Positions 46,841 through 57,760 of a stretch of DNA of 64,000 bases are shown here, in pieces. This stretch comes from Saccopteryx bilineata (lineage: Eukaryota; Chordata; Mammalia; Chiroptera; Emballonuridae). Location of the stretch: assembly GCF_036850765.1 (NCBI RefSeq), contig NC_089496.1:50706113-50770112 (forward strand), in the 5' to 3' direction. Positions within the stretch are counted from its first letter, which is position 1; the number at the start of each line of letters is the position of its first letter. The notes beneath the pieces were generated by a model that saw nothing but the letters and a program-made list of their open reading frames with translations, had not been told where the DNA came from and ran no database searches. The translations under genes and the position numbers were made by a program.

Positions 46841-47175
46841 TCTTTGTGTCTTTTTTTATTACTCAGATTACCAAATTGCCCGGGCCGGCTTCACGCCTGA
46901 GGCTGTGGGACAGACATTTGCTGGAGTTTTCTGTGGGTTGTCTGAGGCGTCAGCTGGCTGTTCACTGTGTCACCAGGTTTCCGGAGTCCTGACTCACTGC
47001 CCGTGTAGTCCCGAGGCGCTCAGACAGGCGTGTGTCCCGGAATTACCCGGTCAGACATTTGGGAAGTCACCGGGCAGCTCCCTATGGCGTAGTGATGGAC
47101 GACGAAGGGAGCAGGAGAGACACCTGCGGACACCACCCTGACGGGACAGAGCCTCTCCCGTCCCGCCTGATACAA

Positions 47176-47434
47176 CATCCTGGGAAGAGGACACCCCCAT
47201 CCTGGGAAGAGGACACCCCCCCTCCTGGGAAGAGGACACCCCCCCTCCTGGGAAGAGGACACCCCCATCCTGGGAAGAGGACACCCCCCCTCCTGGGAAG
47301 AGGACACCCCCCATCCTGGGAAGAGGACACCCCCCTCCTGGGAAGAGGACACCCCCCATCCTGGGAAGAGGACACCCCCCCTCCTGGGAAGAGGACACCC
47401 CCCATCCTGGGAAGAGGACACCCCCCCTCCTCCA
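47176..47434. repeat. 22/23-bp minisatellite, about 11 copies
   Basis: The unit tcctgggaagaggacaccccc is followed by C, CA or CC. Unit starts fall at 47,178, 47,200, 47,223, 47,246, 47,268, 47,291, 47,314, 47,336, 47,359, 47,382 and 47,404. Length alternates between 22 and 23 with the C-run. Confidence 0.97.
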
Positions 47435-48085
47435 CACCCTTCTGGGTTTTTTTTTGCCAGAAACTCATGATCTGAATTTAATCACAAGGAGACAACAAAC
47501 AAACCCAACTGGAGAGATAGTCCACAAATGACCGGATCACACCAGACAAAGACAGGCCGTGGAACCGGCCCAGACTGGAGCAGACCGGGAGACACGTGAC
47601 CACGTGCCCCACAGGGTCCTGGGGTGGGTCCCGGGGCGGGAGGAGACCTCGGTGGTCTGTCGGGCAGTTAACAGCACCGTGTCACCACCGGTTCCCTGGT
47701 TTTGATCATCGCACTGTGTTTTGTAAGATGAAAACTTCGGGAGAAGTTGGGTGAAGGGTCCACCATCATCTTTCCCAGACCAGGGTGTGGAGAGAAGCGC
47801 TCAGGGTTCAGAGCCAGCAGGCCGGGGCCGGCCTCCTGTCTCGCCTCTGGTCACAGTGACCTGACACACTCCTGCCTCCGGCGTCTCCATCAGGATGAAC
47901 GAGGCTCTGGGTGTCACCGTGGTCTGGGGCCCCTTCCCTGGCAGGTTGCTTTTAAATGAGAGGTTGTGTGGCAAGACCTGCTACCTGTAAGCTTGACTCG
48001 GGTACGGTGCAGATCGTCTTTAAACAAACCTTGCGTTTCTTGGAGGGCCCAGTGTGCGACACCCTGATCCTACAATACAGCATAG
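47435..48085. other. intron sequence, nothing recognised
   Basis: No feature is recognised. Confidence 0.4.
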
Positions 48086-48089
48086 GACC

Positions 48090-48220
48090 ACCACTAGCCT
48101 GTATTTATAGCCCTGGACACGGGGACTTAGAGAGGCTAACAAGGACTTAAGGTCATATAGCTTGTAAGTGGAGCTGGGATTTGAACCCAGAACTCCCCAA
48201 GCCCAGAGCCCATCCCTTGA
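48090..48220 (-). repeat. MIR fragment
   Basis: 'gacttagagaggctaacaag', 'gtcatatagcttgtaagtgg' and 'gctgggatttgaacccagaa' are clear reverse MIR landmarks. Confidence 0.88.
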
Positions 48221-48741
48221 ACCGTATGTTTTTCCCTCCTGGTGTCTCAAGCAGGCCGGCTGCCCCAGTGCCTTCTCACAGGCCGGGCAAGGCAGTGACC
48301 CTGCAGGCTGCTCTCTGCCTTTCTGACCTGGCCCTGCGTCGACCACCTCTGATGAGGCTGGACACGCTCGTGGTCACTCCTGGCATGCGGGGGACAAGCG
48401 TTGGGGTCTGGATTCAGGTTGCCAGTTCCCGAAGGGGTGTTGTGGTCAGGGAGGCCAGGCAGAACACATAATGTTGCTCGCCACACTGCAGCTCTTGGGG
48501 GTCAGGGCCCAGAGCAGTGCCCGGGCTTTCTACAGTGGTTTTAGGTGCAGCCACTTCAGCTGGGTCTGGGGGAGTCACTGGGGGACGAGTGTGCCTGGCC
48601 ATGCTAATAGCTTTATATCAATACATAAACCTACTTTATTGTCACACAGCCCTGTGGGGTAGGCACTGTTGCTGTTCTCGTGCAATCTTTATTGTTTGAC
48701 ATTTAAACCTTTCCTTTAATAACCTTTCCTTCCTCATTTTC

Positions 48742-49130
48742 GGCCCTGGTTGGTTGGCTCAGTGGTAGAGCACCGGCCCAGCGTGTAGAAGTCCTGGGTT
48801 CAATTCTCAGCCAGGGCACACAGGAGAAGCGCCCATCTGCTTCTCCACCCTTCCCCCTCTCCTTCCTCTCTGTCTCTCTCTTCCCCTCCTGCAGCCAAGG
48901 CTCCATTGGAGCAGAGTTGGCCCCGGGCGCTGAGGATGGCTGCATTGCCTTCACCTCAGGTGCTAGAATGGCTCCGGCCACAATGGAGCAACGCCCCAGA
49001 TGGGCAGAGCATCACCCCCTGGTGGGCATGCCGGATGGATCCCAGTTGGGCATATATGGGAATCTGTCTGACTGCCTACCCGCTTCTAACCTCGGAAAAA
49101 TACACACACACACACACAAATAATAATAAT
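48742..49130 (+). mobile_element. family A SINE, diverged copy
   Basis: The head is ggccctggttggttggctca, with a full body and more substitutions than the other copies, including CpG decay, so it is probably older. It ends in (AC)n and (AAT)n. The likely duplication is cctcattttc/actcatttcc. Confidence 0.92.
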
Positions 49131-49344
49131 ACTCATTTCCCACAACTCTGTATTAAGCACCCTTCTTTCCACACCCCAGTGCTTTGACACAGGTTGCTGC
49201 TTGGTCACAGGGCCTGCGTGTCTCAGAGCTGGGATGCATGTTCCTCGTCCTAGGGAATGAGTCTCCACTCCCTGTCCCTTTTTCTCTTCCCTTTTGTTTG
49301 GACTGGGCATGGCCTGCAAGGTGAGAGAGGGTGACTCTTTGGTG

Positions 49345-49536
49345 CAGGTGTCCCCAAACTACGGCCCGCGGGCCGCATGCAGCCCCCTGAGGCCATTTAT
49401 CCAGCCCCCCACCGCACTTCCGGAAGGGCCACCTCTTTCATTGGTGGTCAGTGAGAGGAGCACTGTATGTGGCGGCCCTCCAATGGTCTGAGGGACAGTG
49501 AACTGGCCCTCTGTGTAAAAAGTTTGGGGACCCCTG
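49345..49536 (+). mobile_element. hAT-like MITE-1 (192 bp)
   Basis: The termini are caggtgtccccaaacta and agtttggggacccctg. It has the same 192-base length and internal order as the copies at 9,971 and 38,114. Confidence 0.94.
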
Positions 49537-50196
49537 CTGGTGTCTGGTGAATGTGGCCACTTGTGGCCACGGGGTCTGGAGAGGAAGCAGAGTCAGTCCC
49601 GATTCTGCCGGACCCCCTGCTTGGCCCTGTATTGCTTCCTATTGTAGGTTAACTCCATCTCCTGACTTGGTGTTTCCCAGTGAGATTGCAGGTTCCTCGT
49701 GGGCAGGGCCACTTCCCACGTGTCTCCTCATAGCTCCGTGGCCTGCGCAGGGAACTTGGTCTGTAAGTGTGTGTCGACTGAGCAGAGAGGGGGAGACAGT
49801 GTTAGTTAATATGGGCGGATTTCACTAGTGGCCGAAACAGCTTTTGGAGGGGGTGATATCTGACCCTGCCCTCAGAACAAATCCCTGGGGACCTGGCCTC
49901 TTGCAGAAGGTCCATTGGGTTGCGTGGGTGTGGGTTGTTTGCCCACCTGGTCAGGCGCTGACCTGGACACCTGGAACCCCACTGTGGTTCAGGGCTGCCT
50001 GGCCATCTGTGTTTGCAGCTGGAAATGAAGTCTGGGTGTCCCGAGCCTGGCCAACAGATGGGGCCACCTGGGGTGCAGAGGCTGGGGCTGCCACTGGCTT
50101 AGGTACCCCCCCCCATATATTCTAGAGAGCCTCTATGGCGTTCCTGAAATAGCTAGAAAACTACTGTGTGACAATAGCTTTAAAAAATGGTTTGCC

Positions 50197-50586
50197 GGCT
50201 CTGACCGGTTGGCTCAGTGGTAGAGCGTCGGCCTGGCGTGCGGGGGACCCGGGTTCGATTCCCGGCCAGGGCACATAGGAGAAGCGCCCATTTGCTTCTC
50301 CACACCCCCCTCCTTCCTCTCTGTCTCTCTCTTCCCCTCCCGCAGCCAAGGCTCCATTGGAGCAAAGATGGCCCGGGAGCTGGGGATGGCTCCTTGGCCT
50401 CTGCCCTAGGCGCTAGAGTGGCTCTGGTCGCGGCAGAGCGACACCCCAGAGTGGCAGAGCATCGCCTCTTGGTGGGCAGAGCGTCGCCCCTGGTGGGCGT
50501 GCCAGGTGGATCCCGGTCGGGCGCATGCGGGAGTCTGTCTGTCTCTCCCCGTTTCCAGCTTCAGAAAAATACAAAAAAAAAAAAAA
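50197..50586 (+). mobile_element. family A SINE, full-length
   Basis: The head is ggctctgaccggttggctca, with a complete body and poly-A. The duplication aaaaaatggtttgcc/aaaaaaaggtttgcc lies at 50,182-50,196 and 50,587-50,601. Confidence 0.95.
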
Positions 50587-50644
50587 AAAAAAAGGTTTGC
50601 CTTGGTGACCGTGTCACCGATGTCTATTGATTACTTCCTGGGTG

Positions 50645-50673
50645 GCAGTAATTAATCAGTAATTAATTACTGC
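50645..50673. other. perfect 12-bp inverted repeat with 5-base loop, TAATTA-rich
   Basis: GCAGTAATTAAT, loop CAGTA, ATTAATTACTGC. The arms are exact reverse complements. Overlapping TAATTA cores resemble homeodomain sites (inference). Confidence 0.9.
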
Positions 50674-51904
50674 AGGTGTAAGGGACAAGTGGATTGTGGT
50701 TCATGCCTTCTGGGAACTGGTGGGAAGGCCATCCTGTCCTGGTCCTAAGACAGGGTAGAGGGCTGGGGAGCAGCCGTCCAGGTTCGTCTCTGTTCGCACC
50801 TGTGCCCTGCACACACAGGTCGTGCTGAGCCCCCCAGCATGCTCCTTCGCAGTGGGGAGAGGGTCAGCTGTGCCTGGAGCCCTGGGCAGGGAGAGGGAGG
50901 GCTGGCAACCGAACGTGACAGACAGACGTCACGTGTCCCCAGGAGCGGAGTCCTGGAGGGGGCCATGGCGTGAGCTGTCCTGTCTCATCACTCGCTTCTG
51001 TGCCATTGGGATGTTTCTGTTTACATTGGGAAGGCAGCCTTGTGTTACTTGTATAAATGAGACAATTTAGGAAGACACGCTATAGATAAAAGTAGCCTTT
51101 GACTGGAGACTGTCCCAGACTCCCCTTCTTTGAAAGCTGTCTCACCTCTAAGTCGCTGGTACTGTTTAGCAACGAGGAGGAGAGGCTCCGTATTTCACAC
51201 GGGGGGGGGGGGGAGGGGAAGTGGCCACCCAGTCTTCTGGCCTCTCTTGAGCTCTGCCGGGGTGTCACGTTGCATTGCCCACAGGGGACCCGCTATGCTC
51301 AGCCCAGCACGAGGGTGAGGGGAAGGGGTTTATCTCCGGTGTGATTTGAGAAACTGAGCTACCGATGAAAAGTGCGGAATGCACTTCTTTGCCCCCAAAT
51401 GAAGTGGCGTTCGATTTTGAATTACGTATTTAACCCTGGAAAATGGGAATGGATTCCCAGTGTGAGCAGACCATTTTGTCAGAATGGGGCGACTGTTGCC
51501 TAGATCTCTGGCTGTTTTATATAGTTTTTTGTGCCTCTGTAAAGTGGTGTTTTCTGCAAAGAGCGGACAAGAATTGCAAAAAAAAAGTGGCAGAGACAGA
51601 ACCTCATAGAAGGTCTCTCAGACCCTGGGGTAATGGGGCCACTGACCTAAATACCGTCAGGAATGTGCCAGGACAATGAGCTCATGTTGCCAGGACGGGC
51701 TGAATTGAGGCCACGGCGCCCAACTTTTTACACGCTGGCGCTGTGTGCCTTCAGGCCCAGACGACAGGCGGGCCGCTGTCCCAGGACAGCCAGCCCGCCC
51801 CCAGCCCGCCCACAGAGGGCTTCCTGGCACCGGAGCCTGCTGGAAGGCTGGGTGGTCATGGGGCTAGATCCCTGGACAGAGACACTGACAGAGGAATAGG
51901 ATTT
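50674..51904. other. intron sequence, nothing recognised
   Basis: Unassigned. It contains a G-run near 51,201. Confidence 0.4.
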
Positions 51905-52755
51905 CATTGTTAGAATCCCAAGACGTGGCAACAACCCCAGTGTCCTCCGATGAGCGGTTGGACAGAGAAGAGGGGGTGAGCGTATACCGCGGACCCCACG
52001 CGGTCCTCAGGAAGGACGGAGCACCGCCATCTGAGACAGCATGGGTGGGTCTCGAGAGCATCATTTGCCAGCTAAGCCAAGTCAAGTCAAATGGAAAAAG
52101 TCGAGAACCGTATGATTTCACTCATGTGGGATAGAAAACAGAAAGCAACAAGTGAAGAAGCAAGACAGACGAACAAACAATCCATAGACACAGAGGACAG
52201 TGTGGCGGTCAGCGGTGGGGAAGGGCGGTGGCGGAGGCTGAAGTGGGTAAGAGGGGACAGATGTCTGCTGACAGAAGGAGATGGGACTCTGGGTGGTCAG
52301 CACACAATGTGATATCCAGATGACGTATCATAGAATTGTGCACTTGAAACATGTATAATCTTATTAACCATTGTCACCCCAATAATTTTTTTTTTTTTTT
52401 TTTTTTTTTTTACAGAGACAGAGAGTCAGAGAGAGGGATAGACAGGGACAGACAGACAGGAACGGAGAGAGATGAGAAGCATCAATCATCAGTTTTTCGT
52501 TGTGACACCTTAGTTGTTCATTGATTGCTTTCTCATATGTGCCTTGACCACGGGCCTTCAGCAGACTGAGTGACCCTTTGCTCGAGCCAGCGACCTTGGG
52601 TCCAAGCTGGTGAGCTTTGCTTAAACCAGATGAGCCCGCGCTCAAGCTGGTGACCTCGGGGTCTCGAACCTGAGTCTTTTGCATCCCAGTCCGACGCTCT
52701 ATCCACTGCACCACCGCCTGGTCAGGCCCAATAAATTTAATAATAAAAAAAAACC
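51905..52755 (+). mobile_element. L1 3' end, split by a SINE
   Basis: 'caacaaccccagtgtcctcc', 'tatgatttcactcatgtggg', 'tgcacttgaaacatgtataa' and 'cttattaaccattgtcaccc' mark an L1 3' end. Its terminal 'ccaataaatttaataataaa' resumes after a family C SINE at 52,388-52,726. Confidence 0.85.
52388..52726 (-). mobile_element. family C SINE, antisense, inside L1
   Basis: It has a minus-strand tRNA-like head, the body phrase 'gagaagcatcaatcatcagt' and a long T-run on the left. The target duplication cccaataa(a)tt is seen on both sides. Confidence 0.93.
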
Positions 52756-53050
52756 TGACTGGCGGTAATGTAGTGGCTAGAGCGTCATTCGGGTACGCTG
52801 AGGTGCCAGGTTCAAAACCCCCGAGGTCACTGGCTTGAGTGCGGGCTCACCAGCTTGAGTTTGGGAGCATCAACATGACCCTATGGTTGCTAGTTTGAGC
52901 AAGGGGTCACTGGCTCAACTGGTGGCCTCTGGTCAAGGCACGTAGGAGAAGCAATCAGTGAACAACTAAGGTGCCACAACTATGAGTTGATGCTTCTCAC
53001 TCCCTTCCTGTCTGTCTGTCTGTCTCTCTGTCTCTCTCACACACATAAAA
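52755..53050 (+). mobile_element. family C-related SINE, forward, diverged
   Basis: 'cctgactggcggtaatgtag', 'gaggtcactggcttgagtgc', 'caaggcacgtaggagaagca' and 'gttgatgcttctcactccct' mirror family C in the forward direction with many substitutions. It starts right at the L1 A-tail. Confidence 0.85.
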
Positions 53051-53277
53051 GAAGAATCCCAAGAAATGAGTGAACCTTGGGCAGCAGGGCTGGGTCAGAG
53101 TGAATGGTTCTATGAATATCACTAAGTGAAGTACAATGTGGAAATTTAAACCTTTGGATAGAACAGTTTAAAAAGGTGAGAAAACAAGTGACATTTGTTT
53201 TAATATGTTTTACTTAGCCCAAAATATCCAAAATACTAAGATCCAACATTTATGCACATCACTGAATAGAAATTATT

Positions 53278-53286
53278 TTTTCTACT

Positions 53287-53333
<47 letters not shown>

Positions 53334-53698
53334 TTGACAGAGACAGACAGAGGGACAGATCGGGACAGACAGGAAGGGAGAGAGATGAGAAGCATCAGTT
53401 TTTCCTTGTGGCTCCTTAGTTGTTCATTGACTGCTTTCTCATATGTACCTTGACTGGCGGGTTTATAGCAGAATGAATGACCCCTTGCTCAAGCCAGTGA
53501 CCTTGGGCTCCAGCCAGCAACCTTTCACCTCAAGCCAGCGACTATGAGGTCATATATATGATCCCACACTCAAGATAGCCACCCTGTGCTCAAGCCAGTG
53601 AGCCTGCACTCAAGCTAGCAACTTCGGGGCCTCCAATCTGTGTCCTCTGGGTCCCAGTCTGATGCTCTATCCACTGTGCCACTGCCTGGTCAGGTTGA
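53278..53698 (-). mobile_element. family C-related SINE, antisense, with (TATC)n tail
   Basis: It is longer than the other copies because its tail is a (TATC)n microsatellite (53,284-53,333) and its middle has extra 'caagccagcgac'-like repeats. The duplication aatagaaattatt lies at 53,265-53,277 and 53,699-53,711. Confidence 0.92.
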
Positions 53699-53775
53699 AA
53701 TAGAAATTATTAAAGAGATGTTTTACATTCTTCTTGTGTGTTCTTCAAAATCCCTGGGCACCTTACCCTTTATAG

Positions 53776-54074
53776 CAGTGGTCCCCAACCTTTTTTGGGC
53801 CACGGACCGGTTTAATATCAGAAAATATTTTCACGGACTGGCCTTTAGGGTGGGATGGATAAATGTATCACGTGACCGAGACAAGCATTAAGAGTGAGTC
53901 TTAGACGGATGTAACAGAGGGAATCTGGTCATTTAAAAAAAAAATAAAACATCGTTCAGACTTAAATATAAAGAAAACGGGAATAATGTAAGTTATTTAT
54001 TCTTTCTCTGCAGACCGGTACCAAATGGCCCACGGACCGGTACCGGTCCACGGCCCGGGGGTTGGGGACCACTG
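53776..54074 (-). mobile_element. hAT-like MITE-2 (299 bp), inverted
   Basis: The termini are cagtggtccccaacc and ggttggggaccactg. The interior is in reverse orientation relative to the other two copies. The 8-bp duplication ctttatag/ctttatat lies at 53,768-53,775 and 54,075-54,082. Confidence 0.95.
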
Positions 54075-54082
54075 CTTTATAT

Positions 54083-54521
54083 CACATCTCAGTGTGAACT
54101 CGTCCCACAGCAAGTGCCCCATAGCCATGTGTGCCCATGGCTGTCATAGTGACGAAGGCCAGTCTAGAAGCTGAATCCTGCAGCGTCCTATAAAGTCCAC
54201 TGGGGAAGCTGTCCAGATGCTGTTTGGGCCTGTGGGATCACATGAACATTCAAGGTCCTTATAGCACGTGCCTTATAGCATTCTTCTGCTATTAAAAAGC
54301 AAGTAAGCTTTTAACCTTAATAAGGTATAGATAGTAAATTTTTACATTTTCATGGGGCTTTTTCATTACAGGACACTTTTATAATAGTATGTTCTCCTTC
54401 ACACCTGAAACGCTGCGAGGGAGGCAGGCAGGTACCGTTTCTCCGGCAAACGTTTACTGGGTGGTGGTCTCAGACACACGGAACTGCTGGGGCTCAGATT
54501 CCAGGGGAGGAGAAACACCGG
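54083..54521. other. intron sequence, nothing recognised
   Basis: AT-rich spacer before the large minisatellite; no feature is recognised. Confidence 0.4.
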
Positions 54522-55842
54522 TGTGTTGGTGCGGTCACTGCGGTGTGTCGGTGCGGTCACTGCGGTGTGTCGGTGCGGTCACTGCGGTGTGTCGGTGCGG
54601 TCACTGCGGTGTGTCGGTGCGGTCACTGCCGTGTGTCGGTGCGGTCACTGCCGTGTGTCGGTGCGGTCACTGCGGTGTGTCGGTGCGGTCACTGCGGTGT
54701 GTCGGTGCGGTCACTGCGGTGTGTCGGTGCGGTCACTGCCGTGTGTCGGTGCGGTCACTGCGGTGTGTCGGTGCGGTCACTGCCGTGTGTCGGTGCGGTC
54801 ACTGCGGTGTGTCGGTGCGGTCACTGCGGTGTGTCGGTGCGGTCACTGCGGTGTGTCGGTGCGGTCACTGCGGTGTGTCGGTGCGGTCACTGCGGTGTGT
54901 CGGTGCGGTCACTGCGGTGTGTCGGTGCGGTCACTGCGGTGTGTCGGTGCGGTCACTGCGGTGTGTCGGTGCGGTCACTGCGGTGTGTCGCTGCGGTCAC
55001 TGCGGTGTGTCGGTGCGGTCACTGCGGTGTGTCGGTGCGGTCACTGCCGTGTGTCGGTGCGGTCACTGCGGTGTGTCGGTGTGGTCACTGCGGTGTGTCG
55101 GTGCGGTCACTGCGGTGTGTCGCTGTGGTCACTGCGGTGTGTCGGTGCGGTCACTGCGGTGTGTCGGTGCGGTCACTGCGGTGTGTCGGTGCGGTCACTG
55201 CGGTGTGTTGCTGTGGTCACTGCGGTGTGTCGGTGCGGTCACTGCCGTGTGTCGGTGCGGTCACTGCGGTGTGTTGGTGCGGTCACTGCGGTGTGTTGCT
55301 GTGGTCACTGCGGTGTGTCGGTGCGGTCACTGCGGTGTGTTGGTGCGGTCACTGCGGTGTGTCGGTGTGGTCACTGCGGTGTGTCGGTGCGGTCACTGCA
55401 GTGTGTCGGTGCGGTCACTGCCGTGTGTCGGTGTGGTCACTGCGGTGTGTCGGTGTGGTCACTGCGGTGTGTCGGTGCGGTCACTGCGGTGTGTTGGTGC
55501 GGTCACTGCGGTGTGTCGGTGCGGTCACTGCGGTGTGTCGGTGTGGTCACTGCGGTGTGTCGGTGCGGTCACTGCGGTGTGTTGGTGCGGTCACTGCGGT
55601 GTGTTGCTGTGGTCACTGCGGTGTGTCGGTGCGGTCACTGCGGTGTGTTGGTGCGGTCACTGCGGTGTGTCGGTGTGGTCACTGCGGTGTGTCGGTGCGG
55701 TCACTGCAGTGTGTCGGTGCGGTCACTGCCGTGTGTCGGTGCGGTCACTGCGGTGTGTCGGTGTGGTCACTGTGGTGTGTCGGTGTGGTCACTGCGGTGT
55801 GTCGGTGCGGTCACTGCGGTGTGTTGGTGTGGTCACTGCGGT
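54522..55842. repeat. 22-bp minisatellite, about 60 copies
   Basis: The consensus unit cggtgtgtcggtgcggtcactg is repeated about 60 times over 1.32 kb without interruption. Variation sits at few sites: tgccgtg or tgcagtg for tgcggtg, gtgttggtg for gtgtcggtg, gtgtggtc for gtgcggtc, and gtgttgctg. Most of these are CpG decay. All three forward frames are open because the unit has no stop and 22 is not divisible by three, giving the same 22-residue periodic peptide in each frame (starts at 54,389, 54,523 and 54,543). Confidence 0.98.
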
Positions 55843-57400
55843 GGGAGTGTGAGCAGGGGCCACAGAAGCACAAGGGGAACGCCTCTGTTCTGCCCGCGGG
55901 TCCGGGGAAACGCGTCAGAGGAGGGATGTTGGAGTGGAAGGGTGCAGAACGAGGGGGCCGTTGCCAGGCGGCTACATGGGGGTGAAGAGGAAACACACTC
56001 GCAACGTTATCCGTGTGGCAACCCACAGATCACAGCTCTGAACCTGCCATGTCCATTTCTCAGCCCAGACCGGTTAGGCCACCTGCTTGAAACCCTTCCA
56101 GCTGCTCCCAGGCGAGGGGGTCTGGAGTCCCGGAGTTAGGGTCCACCGTGCCTCGAGCAGCTCTTCATCTGGGAAAAAAACCCACATTCGTGGGCAAGGT
56201 CTTTGGAAGGGAGAAAACAGTGGGAGGGGCCTCACCCTGAAACCTGATGATCCCGGGACCTCAAATCCTTTCCTGCGAGGACCAGTCTTTGTTCCGAGAC
56301 CTGAAATAGGAGTCTTTTGCCTTCGGTTCTCTATTGCCCTTGCCCGGAGGTTCTGTGAGGGTGTCTGCTTCAAGTGCTGCTGGCCGTGTTTCCGTAGTAG
56401 TCATCAGGGAGTCCGGGCGGAGAAATCACTGCTTCTGATGTTTCCGACCATGGGGGAGCTGACTGCCCATCTGGGATCTCAGCGCAGGATCCTAACCCGG
56501 ACAGACGGGGAGCTTCTGGCCTTTCGTCTACCCAGGGCCATCGGCCACCACGAGGGCAGGACAGAGAGAGCGCCGCCTTGCCCTCCAGGAACGGCGAGCC
56601 TCCCGTGCGCTCAGCAGTTTTTATTTTTATCTCATCGGCCTGTTCCTCTTTTTAGAGTGTGAATCCTAGTGACCCGAATGAGCTGTCGGCCTGGACCTGG
56701 GCCAGAGGGACCAGGTTACTCCAGTTCAGAGACTGCCCTGGGCTGTGGGGTGGCAGCAAAGGGGGTGGAGGGGGGTAGGGGAGTGTGTGTGGGGGGGTTC
56801 TCTGCGTGGCTGGATGGGAGTGGGCGGGGCTTGCTCACCCCGGCCTGGGAGCGAAAGTGGCCCGCCAGGCCTACAAGTTCTCAGACTGGGAAAACATTAT
56901 ACCAGAGGTCAAGGGGGGCCTGTACTCCCCCTCCCTGATGCCCGTCCCGGCAGCCTGTCGGGAAGAACCAAGTCTGCAGAATTCGGATGTTGACATTCAG
57001 GAACACAGAAGCCAGTGTGTGTCCCTCGTCCAGTGTGGCCTTGGCAGTGTCGCCTGCGAGGCTCTGCTGAGATTGTATCTGCTGAGGGATCAGCTCAGCA
57101 GGGTTTCGTGAGCTGGGCGCAGTGGAGGGGGGGCTCTTCCCCTGGGATCGCTGGTCAACGGCGGCGGCTGCCCCAGGCTCTGCAGGCTGATACGGTAGGG
57201 ATGGGAGGCAGATGACCGGCCCTACCCCTCTGTCGGCTAATGCCTGAAATCCTCACTTGAGTCAGAGGGAAGAAAAACAGTATTTTATGGGCCCCCTTGG
57301 GCTGTATCCGGGCCAGCGTTAAGGATGTTTCCTGTATGGGCACGTGAGTCTCGCATGATGGCGTGATTGCGTGAGCTTACCATTAGAAGCGGTTTTCCTT
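55843..57400. other. GC-rich intron sequence, nothing recognised
   Basis: No gene or young repeat is visible. Short G-runs occur near 56,770-56,800. Confidence 0.4.
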
Positions 57401-57404
57401 CCTG

Positions 57405-57540
57405 AGGGCAGTGGTTCTCCAAGCTGGTCTCTGAACCGGCAGATTACCTTGTTAGAAATGCAGACTCCCAGGCCCTGCCCACAATCTTCAGAGTGAGGAC
57501 TCCCAGCTCTCTGTTTTCACAGGCCCCCCCGCCCGCCCCC
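57405..57540 (+). mobile_element. MER5A-like hAT-Charlie fragment
   Basis: 'cagtggttctccaagctggt', 'ttgttagaaatgcagactcc' and 'caggccctgcccacaatctt' follow MER5A order. Confidence 0.88.
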
Positions 57541-57599
57541 CAGGCAACCCTGACCCCTGGAAGGCTTGAGACCGGGAGGTGAACAGCCCAGACCTGCAG

Positions 57600-57760
57600 G
57601 ATCTCTGCACCGAAGCTCAGGCATCTGACTTTGGGCAAATTGGGCAAAGCACTCTGTGCCTCAGTTTCCCCATCTTTAGATTGGGGGTGTGAACAGCACC
57701 TACTTCAGGGGACTGTGTGGATTACATTAATATGTTAAAACCGGGAAGCACACCCTGTGC
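57600..57760 (+). repeat. MIR fragment
   Basis: 'gactttgggcaaattgggca', 'gtgcctcagtttccccatct' and 'gaacagcacctacttcaggg' are forward MIR landmarks. Confidence 0.88.

Noticed and set aside
47020..47475. Repetitive Pro/Gly/Ser ORFs in several frames over the 22/23-bp array
   Set aside because: Produced by tandem repetition; no transcript, splice or family evidence.
54522..55842. CRISPR-like regular repeat array
   Set aside because: Units are directly adjacent with no unique spacers, and the genome is vertebrate. It is a minisatellite.
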